NCBI RefSeq assembly: GCF_000814675.1 | Contig: NZ_JWIG01000021.1 | Coordinates: 216,433-280,432, forward strand | Reading direction: 5' to 3' | From: Pseudoalteromonas distincta | Lineage (GTDB): Bacteria > Pseudomonadota > Gammaproteobacteria > Enterobacterales > Alteromonadaceae | DNA length: 64,000 bases | Part shown: positions 52,126-61,436 of the stretch, in pieces | How positions within the stretch are numbered: position 1 is the stretch's first letter | Layout of the letters: each line of letters starts with the position of its first letter | Position numbers and translations under genes: made by a program | Notes under the pieces: generated by a model | Seen by the model: the letters and a program-made list of their open reading frames with translations, nothing else | Told to the model about the DNA's origin: nothing | Database searches by the model: none

Positions 52126-52527
52126 ATGAGTTGTTTACCATCGGCAATTAAACTATCAATTTTAAGCATTGCTAGCAGCATTTTACTACTAAGTGGTTGT
52201 GCTAGTACTGTGACGTCAAATGAGCAAAGTAAAAACTTATCTGACTTAAACTATGATCTGAATAACATGGTGAGTAATAACAGCTGCACTGCAAGCTTTC
52301 AGTGCAAAGTACTTGAAGTGGGCGCCCGCGCATGTGGCGGACCGAGTAAGTATGCTGTTTATTCAACGCTGAACACATCTCAAGAAGAAGCAGAACAGCT
52401 TGCTCAACAAATAACAAAACAAGAAAAAATACAAAATAAAGCACAAGGCTTAACCGATTGTTCTCCTGTACTTGAAGTGCAATCGCTGTGTATTAATCAC
52501 CAATGCCAGTCGTTTGATATAAAATAA
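52126..52527 (+). CDS. lipoprotein with ACGGPS domain, second of tandem pair
   Basis: 133 residues from ATG 52126 (AAGGATAACG upstream). Signal peptide with lipobox LSGC. The mature domain follows the same plan as its neighbour: CTASFQCKVLEVGARACGGP, then SKYAVYST, and ends in a cysteine-containing CINHQC. The pair is an evident tandem duplication. It lacks the long charged linker of the first copy. Confidence 0.82.
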   Translation: MSCLPSAIKLSILSIASSILLLSGCASTVTSNEQSKNLSDLNYDLNNMVSNNSCTASFQCKVLEVGARACGGPSKYAVYSTLNTSQEEAEQLAQQITKQEKIQNKAQGLTDCSPVLEVQSLCINHQCQSFDIK

Positions 52528-52545
52528 AAACGGTCGCGTATAAGC

Positions 52546-52588
52546 TAATTTCAGCGTTAACCTAAATACGGAATTAACGCTGAAATTA
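52546..52588. repeat. 15-bp perfect inverted repeat at a gene 3' end
   Basis: TAATTTCAGCGTTAA (52546-52560) with its reverse complement (52574-52588). It covers the last codons and stop of the minus-strand gene at 52557. There is no T tract on either side, so it may protect transcript ends rather than terminate. Confidence 0.6.
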
Positions 52589-52742
52589 CAACAACCAGCA
52601 CTACGCAAATACCCGCTTTTATAATGTACTTCATGGGCATTGCTTTAAGCACCCAATATGCATAAATAAAGCGTACAAAATAACTCGCCGCAGTACCAAA
52701 CAACGCAAAAATAAGTAGATAAGCAATTAGAGTAATATTCAT
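52557..52742 (-). CDS. small membrane protein
   Basis: 61 residues, two hydrophobic segments (about 4-28 and 40-59) with a short basic loop (KAMPMKYIIKAG). No family recognised. It starts 16 bases after the 106-residue gene on the same strand, probably the last gene of the pspA operon. Confidence 0.62.
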   Translation of the reverse strand: MNITLIAYLLIFALFGTAASYFVRFIYAYWVLKAMPMKYIIKAGICVVLVVVISALIPYLG

Positions 52743-52757
52743 AATAATCTAGTGCAA

Positions 52758-53078
52758 CTACTTAGTTTTTTTAGTGTGAGCAATTAGTAAGTCAGCTACT
52801 TGTTGTTTTACGGCTCGCTTATCATCACTTGGGACATCAAAGCGACTGGCTAGTTGCGCAATCTCATCATCATTTAAATTAAACGATAAACGTTGACGTG
52901 TTTTTTTAGATTTTACATCTAAGCCAAGTATTTTACGGATCATATCTGACGGCGTTAACTCTTGATCAATTGCCTGCTTTTTTATCAGCTTTTGAACTTC
53001 GCTGCTTAGATCAAATGCCATTTGTGTGGCACGTACAGCTTGTTCCTGACGCAACCACTTGTCTTTAGCATCACTCAC
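52758..53078 (-). CDS. small helical protein of the pspA operon
   Basis: 106 residues, soluble and helical. It has a segment RLSFNLNDDEIAQLASRFDV reminiscent of ribbon-helix-helix or HTH folds, and a similar TPSDMIRKILGLDV segment earlier. The function is unknown. Its start overlaps the end of the DUF2491-like gene by four bases, so it is translated with it. Confidence 0.7.
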   Translation of the reverse strand: MSDAKDKWLRQEQAVRATQMAFDLSSEVQKLIKKQAIDQELTPSDMIRKILGLDVKSKKTRQRLSFNLNDDEIAQLASRFDVPSDDKRAVKQQVADLLIAHTKKTK

Positions 53079-53713
53079 TTAGCATCTCCAGGAAACAAGT
53101 CTATAATGTCTGACATTGGACGCATGAGCGTTAGCGATACTTCGGTTTCGCCGCCATCCCAAATTTCGATATTTAAACCAAAGCCTTCATTATCTGATGC
53201 TAAACAAATCATTTCGCATGGTTCACCACCTTCTTGCTCATAGCGAGGCAATGTTTGGTTGCGGTAATCTTTATTATGGAAATAACACACATAAGGCGAC
53301 TCGCTTTGTTGATAACTTTTAGCTAAAAACTGCATAAAGCGCTCTGGTGTATTTTGCACTGTAATGTGGGTTAACGACTCTTCATCAAAAATACGCGCAA
53401 ACTCATCAAGGCCAAATATCTCTTCAACTTCGTTGCGCTGAATTTTAATAGAGAAGTTAGCCCACTCTTCGCCGTCATCTTGCTCAATTTGTAAAAATAC
53501 AACTTGCCCGCTATTTGTTTCGAGTACAAATTCAGTATCGCTACTGTGCTGATATTGGTAAGTCTGAATATCAGTAACACGTAGCGTTTCACCTTTTAAC
53601 CATGACGGATAAGCAAATGAGTCGATAACACTAAACATGTCGCCCTTTTTAAGCTCGCTCGGATGATTAAGCTGACGCTCTGGCTCTTTTTTAGATTTGA
53701 AAAAATTAAACAT
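53075..53713 (-). CDS. DUF2491-like protein (YjfK-type)
   Basis: 212 residues from ATG 53713; the frame opens at 53752 but that part lies in a terminator hairpin. It begins MFNFFKSKKEPERQ and has a beta-rich, acidic body (VFLQIEQDDGEEWANFSIKI, ICLASDNEGFGLNIEIWDGG) like DUF2491/YjfK proteins beside PspA genes. It is probably part of the envelope-stress module. Function not defined. Confidence 0.72.
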   Translation of the reverse strand: MFNFFKSKKEPERQLNHPSELKKGDMFSVIDSFAYPSWLKGETLRVTDIQTYQYQHSSDTEFVLETNSGQVVFLQIEQDDGEEWANFSIKIQRNEVEEIFGLDEFARIFDEESLTHITVQNTPERFMQFLAKSYQQSESPYVCYFHNKDYRNQTLPRYEQEGGEPCEMICLASDNEGFGLNIEIWDGGETEVSLTLMRPMSDIIDLFPGDAK

Positions 53714-53734
53714 AGAAAGGCTGCCCTCTAAGCA

Positions 53735-53769
53735 AAAAAGGTAACTGAGCAAAACTCGGTTACCTTTTT
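53735..53769 (-). terminator. intra-operon terminator or attenuator
   Basis: AAAAAGGTAAC (53735-53745) with GTTACCTTTTT (53759-53769) and an inner GAG/CTC pair; T tract on the minus strand. It lies between the pspA-like gene (ends 53788) and the DUF2491-like gene, so it should reduce transcription of the downstream genes. Confidence 0.8.
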
Positions 53770-53787
53770 AAAGTATAAACGTAATGG

Positions 53788-54480
53788 TTAGCTATTTTGC
53801 TTCGCTTTGATGCGAGCTAAAATATCAGCACTTTTTGGACTTGTGTCGCCAATGCCTGCTTCAGCCATTTTTGCTTTTAAGTCATCGCCATTTACGTCTG
53901 ACTCAAGTTGCTTTGCAGCACCTAGCTGGTCGCTACGATCTTGTTGACGCTGTTTAATGCGTTCAAGCGATTGACGAGCCGATGTCATAGACGAGCTGTT
54001 TGTATTAAGCGTGCTGTTAACAGCCATTGTTGCTTGCTGTACGCTTTCAGTGGTTTTAACCATTGTAAGCTGGCGCTGATTCTCTTTAATTGATTTTTCA
54101 GCATCTTTAACTTGCTGCTTAAGCGCAACAATATGGTTACTAAAGCCAGATAATACTTGCTCGTTTTCGGCTTTTTCAGCTTCAAAGTCACCAATTTTTT
54201 CTGCAATCTCTAATGCTAACGCTTCGTTGCCCTTTTCAAGCGCTTGGCCTGCATACGCTTCATGTTCAGCGATTGATGCATCTACAGCGCTAATTTTACG
54301 CTTAGTTTGCATTTCTTTGGCCATTACTTCAGTAAGGCTTTTTTTAGCACGGTGAAGTGCATTTTGCGCGTCTGCAATTTCTTGCTCAAAAATACGGATG
54401 CCATTTTTGTCTACAATTGCTTCGCCTGCTTCACGAGCGCCGCCACGTACTGCTGTAAATAATTTTTTTAAAATACTCAT
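53788..54480 (-). CDS. pspA: PspA/IM30 family protein (YjfJ-type)
   Basis: 230 residues of the PspA/IM30 (ESCRT-III-related) family, which coats and stabilises stressed membranes. The start MSILKKLFTAVRGGAREAGE is a probable amphipathic helix. Residues ~25-150 are a long coiled coil. The C-terminal part is Gln/Lys-rich and ends DILARIKAKQNS. It sits between the DUF2170-like and DUF2491-like genes, as in the yjfI-yjfJ-yjfK operon. Confidence 0.9.
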   Translation of the reverse strand: MSILKKLFTAVRGGAREAGEAIVDKNGIRIFEQEIADAQNALHRAKKSLTEVMAKEMQTKRKISAVDASIAEHEAYAGQALEKGNEALALEIAEKIGDFEAEKAENEQVLSGFSNHIVALKQQVKDAEKSIKENQRQLTMVKTTESVQQATMAVNSTLNTNSSSMTSARQSLERIKQRQQDRSDQLGAAKQLESDVNGDDLKAKMAEAGIGDTSPKSADILARIKAKQNS

Positions 54481-54504
54481 AATCTTAACTCCACTAACTG
54501 GCTA

Positions 54505-54918
54505 TTAATCGTTTAAATACAAGGTCACGGCTTCTAGTGCATCGATAGCGTTATCGGCTAATGTCACTAGTTCGTGGGTAACGTCATCTAATGATGAATT
54601 TACCGACAGTGCACCAAAAATCGCGTATTTGTTATCGATTTTAGCAAATGCACTCAGTGGAATTGGCACGTTTAAACGTAGTAATGTTTCGTTTAACTCG
54701 TTGCGTAATTCACTCTTAACTTCATCTTCGTCAAACAAGTAGCTAATACATAACAACTGCTCTTGCGTTTGTGTAACAAAAATTGGAAGTTCATCATTTC
54801 CATCAACAATGACTTGTAAAACATCTTGCTCGCCTGGGTTGGCAATCAAGAAAGACTCAAAGTTAGCGCCTTCAGTTTCAAAAGAAGCTAATTTTATTGA
54901 AAGTTCATTTAATTCCAT
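54505..54918 (-). CDS. DUF2170-like protein (YjfI-type)
   Basis: 137 residues, acidic and mixed alpha/beta, fitting DUF2170/YjfI (133 residues in E. coli) by size and position. Segments QEQLLCISYLFDEDEVKSEL and IDNKYAIFGALSVNSS fit the family. It lies 24 bases upstream of the PspA gene. Its own upstream region holds two copies of a palindromic sequence (54939-54985), likely its control site. Function unknown. Confidence 0.8.
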   Translation of the reverse strand: MELNELSIKLASFETEGANFESFLIANPGEQDVLQVIVDGNDELPIFVTQTQEQLLCISYLFDEDEVKSELRNELNETLLRLNVPIPLSAFAKIDNKYAIFGALSVNSSLDDVTHELVTLADNAIDALEAVTLYLND

Positions 54919-54938
54919 GTCTCTGCCTTTTGTCGTTT

Positions 54939-54985
54939 GACATATTATGTCTGAGTTAAGATTCTCATGGCCGACATATTATGTC
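54939..54985. promoter_or_regulatory. paired operator-like repeats GACATATTATGTC
   Basis: Two copies of GACATA-T-TATGTC (54939-54951 and 54973-54985), each an interrupted palindrome, 34 bp apart, in the spacer between the spermidine-synthase-like gene and the DUF2170/PspA genes. They suggest a dimeric regulator that binds twice and controls an internal promoter. Confidence 0.7.
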
Positions 54986-54997
54986 AACCATGTTTTA

Positions 54998-56719
54998 TTA
55001 GTTTTTATACAATTCGCTTTCTATTTGCCATGCAGTTCGGTAGTAATCATACAACTGACCAGATCCTAACCTATTGACCTCAATACTTTTAACTTGTTCA
55101 AAGTAGTGGTTAGGAAATACAAAACTTGCCAATAAATATTCTTTACTGATCCACCTTGATGGCACAGGCATAGCCGTCGCATCATTAATACGGCCACTGG
55201 CCGACTGACCCATTTTAGTGGCTATAGTCCAGCCCCACTGCCCAAACGAAGGTATGTTTTGCTGATACTGCTCAACATACTCAAACCCTGCGGCTTTAAC
55301 TGTTTTAGCAATGCTTAAAAACGCTTTTTTAGCGTGGTAAGGTGAAGTTGATTGAACCGCCATTGCGCCATCGGGTGCTAATAACTGACGTACATGATTA
55401 TAAAAGTAGTCACTGTACATTTTATTTAGATCAGGGTGATTTGGGTCCGGTAAATCAATTAAGATAGTGTCGAACTGCTTAGATTGATCAAGCAGCTTTT
55501 CAACTTCTAAAAATGCATCACCCACAATTATGTTGGCTCGCGAGTCTTGCATCGATTTATTGTTTAGCTGTAGTAATCGCTTATTGATGTGCTCTGGCGG
55601 GGTAAAGTCACCGTCTTTATGACCAAATAAATTGAGAAGCTGCGCGTCTAAATCTATTAGCGTTACTTCACTCACAGGCCATTTTAAAACATCCCTAAGT
55701 GCAAGCCCGTCACCACCACCAATTATTAATACACGGTCGTGTCTGTTAGAGGCAAGCATTGCAGGATAAACCAACATTGAATGATATATTTGTTCATCAA
55801 TACTTGAGAACTGCAAACGCCCATTTAAATACAAATCGGTGATTGGCTGAGGTTGGTTTTTGCTTAATCTTTCGGTTAAAACTACGTGCTGGTATTTGGT
55901 TGCTTGCGAATAAATTACTTTATCTTTGTATAAAACATTACTTAGATTGTTCATCCAGCTACTGCCAAATACTAAAATAAAGCCAAACAATGCCAGCAGT
56001 GCTATATGGCAAACTAAAAGTGCCTTAGCAAAGCGCACATGGGCATGGTAACGCCATAAAAAAGCGAGTCCTGCGATGATATTAAATAACGCCGTCCACG
56101 CCGCAGCTTGCATTATAGGCATTGAGAGCATGATACTTACCCAAATGGCGGCACCAATACCAGCACCAATATAATCGGCACCATAAATAGTCCCTGCGTT
56201 GTTTTCTAAAAAACGACCATAAACATGCTGACGAATACGCGCTATAAGCGGTATTTCCATCCCAATAAATAAGCCCAGTATTAAACCAAAAACATAAGGT
56301 AGAAAACGTGACCACTCTTGTAGCTTTTGAAATACGTAACCATTAAGTACAACATCTGGGGGTAAATTAAAAATGCTCGAAAATAAATGAGGAAGAGAAT
56401 AACTTACAGCTATTACACCCGCTATCGCTAAAATGCAGCCCATGCCAACCAAAGCAATAATGCTTTCTAGCCAAGCAAAAGCGGTAAATGCATCTTTAAA
56501 CCAACGCGCTAAAAAAGCGCCCAAGCCCATTGCTACAATCATAGTACCGATCATGGCGTAAATAGCGCTTTCTACTGAGCCAAGTACACGGCCCGCATAA
56601 TGAGACAGTAAGTATTCATAAATAAGGCCGCACCCAGCAAGCACGGCCATAACAGTAATTAGTAATATATCGTGCCCAAGTAAGCGAGACTTACTTGGGG
56701 GAGTGTTGGTTGATGACAC
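54998..56719 (-). CDS. membrane-fused spermidine-synthase-like protein
   Basis: 573 residues. The first ~260 form about seven or eight membrane helices. The C-terminal ~310 form an aminopropyltransferase-like fold with the SAM/dcSAM motif LIIGGGDGLALRDVLKW and LIDLPDPNHPDLNKMYSDYF. It lies between the DUF350 and DUF2170 genes and probably makes or transfers a polyamine at the membrane. The conserved catalytic residues DD-type near DLDAQLL may be altered, so activity is not certain. Start 56719 begins MSSTNTPPSKSRLLGHD. Confidence 0.87.
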   Translation of the reverse strand: MSSTNTPPSKSRLLGHDILLITVMAVLAGCGLIYEYLLSHYAGRVLGSVESAIYAMIGTMIVAMGLGAFLARWFKDAFTAFAWLESIIALVGMGCILAIAGVIAVSYSLPHLFSSIFNLPPDVVLNGYVFQKLQEWSRFLPYVFGLILGLFIGMEIPLIARIRQHVYGRFLENNAGTIYGADYIGAGIGAAIWVSIMLSMPIMQAAAWTALFNIIAGLAFLWRYHAHVRFAKALLVCHIALLALFGFILVFGSSWMNNLSNVLYKDKVIYSQATKYQHVVLTERLSKNQPQPITDLYLNGRLQFSSIDEQIYHSMLVYPAMLASNRHDRVLIIGGGDGLALRDVLKWPVSEVTLIDLDAQLLNLFGHKDGDFTPPEHINKRLLQLNNKSMQDSRANIIVGDAFLEVEKLLDQSKQFDTILIDLPDPNHPDLNKMYSDYFYNHVRQLLAPDGAMAVQSTSPYHAKKAFLSIAKTVKAAGFEYVEQYQQNIPSFGQWGWTIATKMGQSASGRINDATAMPVPSRWISKEYLLASFVFPNHYFEQVKSIEVNRLGSGQLYDYYRTAWQIESELYKN

Positions 56720-56722
56720 TGA

Positions 56723-57622
56723 TTATGCGCCTAGTAAGGTTGCCATAGTGATACCTACAGCAAATGATACTGCTGCAGAAATAGCTGCTACACCTACATT
56801 TTTTTGACGATTAACTTCATCGGAAATATCGCAACCAGATAAAATTATTTTAATTGTCACTAAGTGCAAAATAATAAATGCGACAAGGCTCACAACAGCG
56901 CTAATAGCCCAGTATAGTAAACTCGCATTAATGTTATCAGCAGCGTATGGCGCAACACCCGTTGCAGCTGTAATAGCTAATGCACTACCTATTAAAAATC
57001 CAGCGTAACGAATACCCACAGCTAAGTTACCATCAACAATTGCTTGTTGTAGGCAGTCGCCACTTTTGTTTGTACGCTTAAATAACTGAACTCGGTATTG
57101 GCTCACAAGTAGTAATACAACACTACCTATAATAAAGGCAGCAATTACAATTGGAAGACCATGCCAGCCATCAGTAGCCACCCATAAAAGTGCTGAGCGA
57201 ATAACTATTGCAACACTGACAACATGACCAAAATCAATAATTGAAGCTGTAACGTTACCTTTAACTATTTCGTCGTGCAGGCTTACTTTACGAAGCGCTA
57301 CTTTATCTTGAAAAAAGTGACCTAACTTAATAAGTACAATTGCTAATGCGCCGTAAGCTAACATTTGCAGTGCTTCTTGCTGCAGTGTTGCAGCAAAAGC
57401 ACCACTACTTACACCTGTTAATACAATCGCCAGTGCCACTAAACCAGCGGCAAAGCTAATACCAAAAGCAAAGTTATCACGCTCTGTTATTTCATCATTT
57501 GCGTGTAAGTTTGAAACCCAGCCTTTTATATATTTAAGGCTTACAAATAATAAAACAATAATTGCAAAATCAATCGCCAATGCTTGTAGCGACCACATAG
57601 TTATTCCATTAAATTCATACAT
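56723..57622 (-). CDS. DUF350 family membrane protein (YjfL-like)
   Basis: 299 residues with about eight hydrophobic segments arranged as two similar DUF350 halves (roughly 1-145 and 146-299), both with the GLVALAI/GSALAI-like pattern. DUF350 proteins occur with PspA and polyamine genes in the yjf operon. They are predicted membrane-perturbation or polyamine-related proteins. It ends three bases before the spermidine-synthase-like gene. Confidence 0.86.
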   Translation of the reverse strand: MYEFNGITMWSLQALAIDFAIIVLLFVSLKYIKGWVSNLHANDEITERDNFAFGISFAAGLVALAIVLTGVSSGAFAATLQQEALQMLAYGALAIVLIKLGHFFQDKVALRKVSLHDEIVKGNVTASIIDFGHVVSVAIVIRSALLWVATDGWHGLPIVIAAFIIGSVVLLLVSQYRVQLFKRTNKSGDCLQQAIVDGNLAVGIRYAGFLIGSALAITAATGVAPYAADNINASLLYWAISAVVSLVAFIILHLVTIKIILSGCDISDEVNRQKNVGVAAISAAVSFAVGITMATLLGA

Positions 57623-57648
57623 ATTATTCTAACTCCAACTTTATTCTT

Positions 57649-58581
57649 TTACTTACCACGGCTCACGCCACGAGAGGTTCTGCTACCGCTATCACGCACC
57701 GATCCTGAGCTATTGCTATAACTGCTCGAACGAGAATAACTACTGCGGCTTTTTGGTGGCGTATAACTACTACGGCTTAAACCGGATGCACCTGTTTTTT
57801 TACTCGCATAAGGGCTTGTAAATTGCTTACCTTGGCGTTGGTATGTTTGGCGCGTGCGTGTTTCTAGCGCGCTTTGGGTTTTAATTTGTTTAGGGCTTGA
57901 ATAACGCGAACGGCCATAGTCATTGTAATAACTATACTTTCGGCGCTTGCTCCAACTACCATATTCAACACGGTCAAATACATCGCCTAAAATACGGTAC
58001 ATGCCGTACCATTGCCAAAAGCTAATACCATTACTATTTGTTTGCCAGTTACCATAGTTAGGGTTACCTACCATTTGGTTACCAACACCCTCACCTTCAG
58101 CTTGCTTACTAATTGCGCCTACACGCGCTAAAGTGCCTTTGGACATATCAGCTAGCATATTAATAGGATCGGTTAACGCATCAGAAAATAGCGTAGGTTT
58201 AGACGCATCACGCAACAAATCAATGCTATGCAACGTATCTTCATAAGGAGGAATTAAGTAAGTTCCTTTAATATCTTTAAGTCGCTGTGTTAAACCACTA
58301 TAAAGTGCGCCTCGGCGTGTTGCATCAAGGGTAATTACATCAACAACTTTTGTAAGCTCTGGTTGTTGTTTTTTAAGGAGCTCGCCATATTCTTTAAGTA
58401 ATACAGCATTGCGCACATTCCCATTATCAAGCGCAGTACCAAGCTGTGACAGCTCTGTATCTGCTTTTTTAATAGACTCTTGAATTGTTTGTTGCAGCTG
58501 CTCTTCTTTAGATTGACAACCCATAAGCACTGCGAACAAACAAAACAGGCTTATAAGTTTCCAAGCTTTAATATTCGACAT
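57649..58581 (-). CDS. lipoprotein with Ser/Arg-rich C-terminal tail
   Basis: 310 residues. Signal peptide MSNIKAWKLISLFCLFAVLM with the lipobox GC (C22). A helical region (about 25-160), a middle with SFWQWYGMYRILGDVFD, and a C-terminal ~90 residues rich in Ser, Arg, Tyr and Gly (low complexity). It is first in the operon with DUF350 and the spermidine-synthase-like protein. It may be an outer-membrane anchored partner. Not recognised as a known family. Confidence 0.72.
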   Translation of the reverse strand: MSNIKAWKLISLFCLFAVLMGCQSKEEQLQQTIQESIKKADTELSQLGTALDNGNVRNAVLLKEYGELLKKQQPELTKVVDVITLDATRRGALYSGLTQRLKDIKGTYLIPPYEDTLHSIDLLRDASKPTLFSDALTDPINMLADMSKGTLARVGAISKQAEGEGVGNQMVGNPNYGNWQTNSNGISFWQWYGMYRILGDVFDRVEYGSWSKRRKYSYYNDYGRSRYSSPKQIKTQSALETRTRQTYQRQGKQFTSPYASKKTGASGLSRSSYTPPKSRSSYSRSSSYSNSSGSVRDSGSRTSRGVSRGK

Positions 58582-58840
58582 TCATGTCACCTGATTTACT
58601 AAATTAACTTAGGTAGTTTTACACAGGTCACTTATTAAACCAAGAATGAAATTGCAACAAAGTAAGTCAGTACAAAATTAAATAAACAGCTATATTTAGT
58701 ATATGAATTTAAAAGCATTCTCAATGTTAGGCTTTTAGTGCTACAAAGGGCGTAATAAGTAACTTTTTTGTAATTATGGATTGCCTGATTACACAATAAT
58801 AACTAAAACATAATTAAATGATGGTTAAGGGTTAGATTTG

Positions 58841-60934
58841 ATGCTTCATAGTATTCGATATAAATTTATTATAATAACAACGGTTTTAATTATATTTAGC
58901 GCAAATTTAGTTTTTTTCCTCGCAATTAATGAACACGAAGATTTATATCGCCAATCTGTTAAGCAAAACTTAGATGCAATGTCTTCAAATATTTCAGATA
59001 GCTTATTACGTGTTATGTCTGAGCAAGTTGATTTGTTCTCTATAACCACCGAATTGCTCGGTTTTGATCGGTACGAACACATTAAGTTTGTTAATGTATT
59101 TGACGCTGACTGGCAATTAATCCAATCGTATGTCCACCCCAACTATTTAGAGCTTGAGAGCTTTAAGCCTGAACTTATAAGTATTCAACCAAAAGATTTA
59201 CCTTATGCGGTTACAATAACCAATGAAGGGCTAGTGGCCTTAAAGGCAATTGGGGAGGAGCAGTTTCCTATTGGATATTTGCTCATTGTGCAAGACTTTA
59301 AAAAGCCATTGAATGAAAGTAAAATTAGCCTTTTTTATAGTGCAGCTCCATTTGTTGTTTTAATTATTGCACTCACCATTATTATTTCATTTTGGATATA
59401 TCAGCGTTTATTAAGCCCACTTTTAGCGCTCTCGAAGTTCACACAGAAAGTTGAAAAATCAACAAATTATAAGCTTCAATACCAAGTCACTGGCCATGAT
59501 GAAGTATCTCAACTTGGTAACGACATTAATGCATTACTACAAACAATTGACTCCCAAGTTCAAACCAATCATAAACACACCGCACAACTTTTAGTACAAA
59601 CGCATTCAATGGAGCGCCTCGCCAACTACGATATATTAACAGGTTTACCTAATCGCATGTTTTTTATGGACCTACTCAAACTCGAACTAGCTAGTAGTAA
59701 AAGTAACGACCGAGACGTTGCGATTATGTTCTTTGATGTTGATAGTTTTAAAGGCGTTAACGACACCCTAGGCCATGAAACCGGAGATATGCTTTTACAA
59801 GCTGTGGCTAAAAAAGTGAAAAGTTATCTGCGTAGTAACGACATAATTGCACGCTTAGGCGGTGATGAGTTTTTAATTATGCTACCTAATATCACTGAGC
59901 AATCTATTGTTATAGATATTGCCGAAAGTATCATTGAGGGTATGAAAGAGCCATTCACTATAAATGAGTGGGACGTACCAGCGGGTATTAGTATTGGTAT
60001 TGCGAGTGCCAAAGAAGCTGAATTTGATATAAATACATTTATCAGTAATGCCGATATTGCAATGTACACATCAAAAGAAAAAGGCAAAGGCGCATATACA
60101 ATATTCCACCATAAAATGCTTGAAGATAACAAACGAAAAGCGCAAGTCGCTAACTTAATATCTCACGCAATAGCGCAAAATGAATTTGAGTTATTTTATC
60201 AGCTTAAAATGTCGAATACAGGCGAAGCTCAAGGCTTAGAAGCCTTAATAAGATGGCAAAGCAAAGAGCTAGGCTTTGTTTCTCCTGGTGAGTTTATACC
60301 TATAGCGGAACAAGCTGGTAAAATAAAAGCTATTACTCAATGGGTGATCACACAAGTATTTAAAGATATGCAAATGCTGAAACAACTTATGGGGAATAAT
60401 GTACTCGTCTCCATGAATCTTTCAAGCCATGACTTAAAAGATCATAACTTCATTCATACTGTAAAAAGTAAACTACTTGAACATAGCGTCGATATTTCAA
60501 ATATTCAGTTTGAAATAACAGAATCAAGCTATTTAGAAAATTTTGAAAACGCCAATCAATTTTTTAATCAAGTTAAAGTTATGGGAGGCTCAATTGCATT
60601 AGATGACTTTGGCACAGGTTACTCTTCATTGAGTTACCTTACTAAAATTGAAATTGATACATTAAAAATAGATCGAATGTTTGTAAATCAATATGCAAGC
60701 TCAGCAAAAGACACTGCAGTATTACAAGCAATACTCGATTTAGGCCAACGCCTTGGTTTAAAAATATGTAGCGAAGGAATTGAAACAACCGATCAAGCTA
60801 ACTACCTAGTATCAAATGGTAGTGATGAAATGCAGGGCTATTACTTTGCAAAACCAGTGTGCATTGCCCAACTACCACACGCAATTGAACAAGCGAAAAT
60901 ATTATTTAAAGAACTAACAATAACTTCAAAATAA
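58841..60934 (+). CDS. GGDEF-EAL cyclic-di-GMP enzyme
   Basis: About 697 residues from ATG 58841 (AAGGGTTAGATTTG upstream). Two membrane helices (about 10-30 and 165-190) enclose a periplasmic domain, followed by a HAMP-like segment. The GGDEF domain has an intact RLGGDEF signature (near 338-343); the EAL domain has EALIRWQ (near 465) plus DDFGTGYSS. Both catalytic signatures look complete, so it may synthesise and degrade c-di-GMP. It is divergent from the lipoprotein and convergent with the PstS-like gene. Confidence 0.93.
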   Translation: MLHSIRYKFIIITTVLIIFSANLVFFLAINEHEDLYRQSVKQNLDAMSSNISDSLLRVMSEQVDLFSITTELLGFDRYEHIKFVNVFDADWQLIQSYVHPNYLELESFKPELISIQPKDLPYAVTITNEGLVALKAIGEEQFPIGYLLIVQDFKKPLNESKISLFYSAAPFVVLIIALTIIISFWIYQRLLSPLLALSKFTQKVEKSTNYKLQYQVTGHDEVSQLGNDINALLQTIDSQVQTNHKHTAQLLVQTHSMERLANYDILTGLPNRMFFMDLLKLELASSKSNDRDVAIMFFDVDSFKGVNDTLGHETGDMLLQAVAKKVKSYLRSNDIIARLGGDEFLIMLPNITEQSIVIDIAESIIEGMKEPFTINEWDVPAGISIGIASAKEAEFDINTFISNADIAMYTSKEKGKGAYTIFHHKMLEDNKRKAQVANLISHAIAQNEFELFYQLKMSNTGEAQGLEALIRWQSKELGFVSPGEFIPIAEQAGKIKAITQWVITQVFKDMQMLKQLMGNNVLVSMNLSSHDLKDHNFIHTVKSKLLEHSVDISNIQFEITESSYLENFENANQFFNQVKVMGGSIALDDFGTGYSSLSYLTKIEIDTLKIDRMFVNQYASSAKDTAVLQAILDLGQRLGLKICSEGIETTDQANYLVSNGSDEMQGYYFAKPVCIAQLPHAIEQAKILFKELTITSK

Positions 60935-60974
60935 CTCAGTGCAATTGATGTTTTTCTAACTAAACGGCTTACTT

Positions 60975-61436
60975 TTAATTTAGTGAAATTATGGTGAGCT
61001 CTTTAGGTATAGTGATCCCTGCAGGAAGGTAAGCTACTGAGTCTTCGACGGTTAGTAAGTACTCTATAACCTCTTCTGTAGACTCAAATTCAACAGGGGG
61101 CTTGCTGCGCCCCGTGAATCGCATTTGGGCCCAATAAGCTTGTATTCTAGATTCAGTAAGACCTACCATTCTAGTATTAAAGTTTATTCTAAGCGGATTG
61201 CCGACAAATAGGTTAACAGCTTTAAATTGTCTGCTCATAGCTCCACCCATATAAATATGGCGAATTTGTTGCTTACTAAAAGATAAGTTTTGATCTGTGG
61301 TATTTACTACAATAATGACGTTCGAGGGGTTTGTATTTTCTGCATAAACTGAAATGCTAAAACCAAATAGGCTACTAGCGACTACAAAGAGCATCATTAT
61401 TTTTTTAATGTTATTAATAGGTTTAAAAAATATCAT
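60975..61436 (-). CDS. short PstS-like periplasmic phosphate-binding-domain protein
   Basis: 153 residues from ATG 61436, whose TAATG overlaps the porin stop. Signal peptide MIFFKPINNIKKIMMLFVVA and cut near VYA. The domain (VIIVVNTTDQNLSFSKQQIRHIYMGG, TRMVGLTESRIQAYWAQMRFTGR) resembles a truncated PBP-like phosphate-binding protein, here about half of PstS. This type occurs next to porin and diguanylate-cyclase genes in marine gammaproteobacteria. Ligand unproven. Confidence 0.82.
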   Translation of the reverse strand: MIFFKPINNIKKIMMLFVVASSLFGFSISVYAENTNPSNVIIVVNTTDQNLSFSKQQIRHIYMGGAMSRQFKAVNLFVGNPLRINFNTRMVGLTESRIQAYWAQMRFTGRSKPPVEFESTEEVIEYLLTVEDSVAYLPAGITIPKELTIISLN

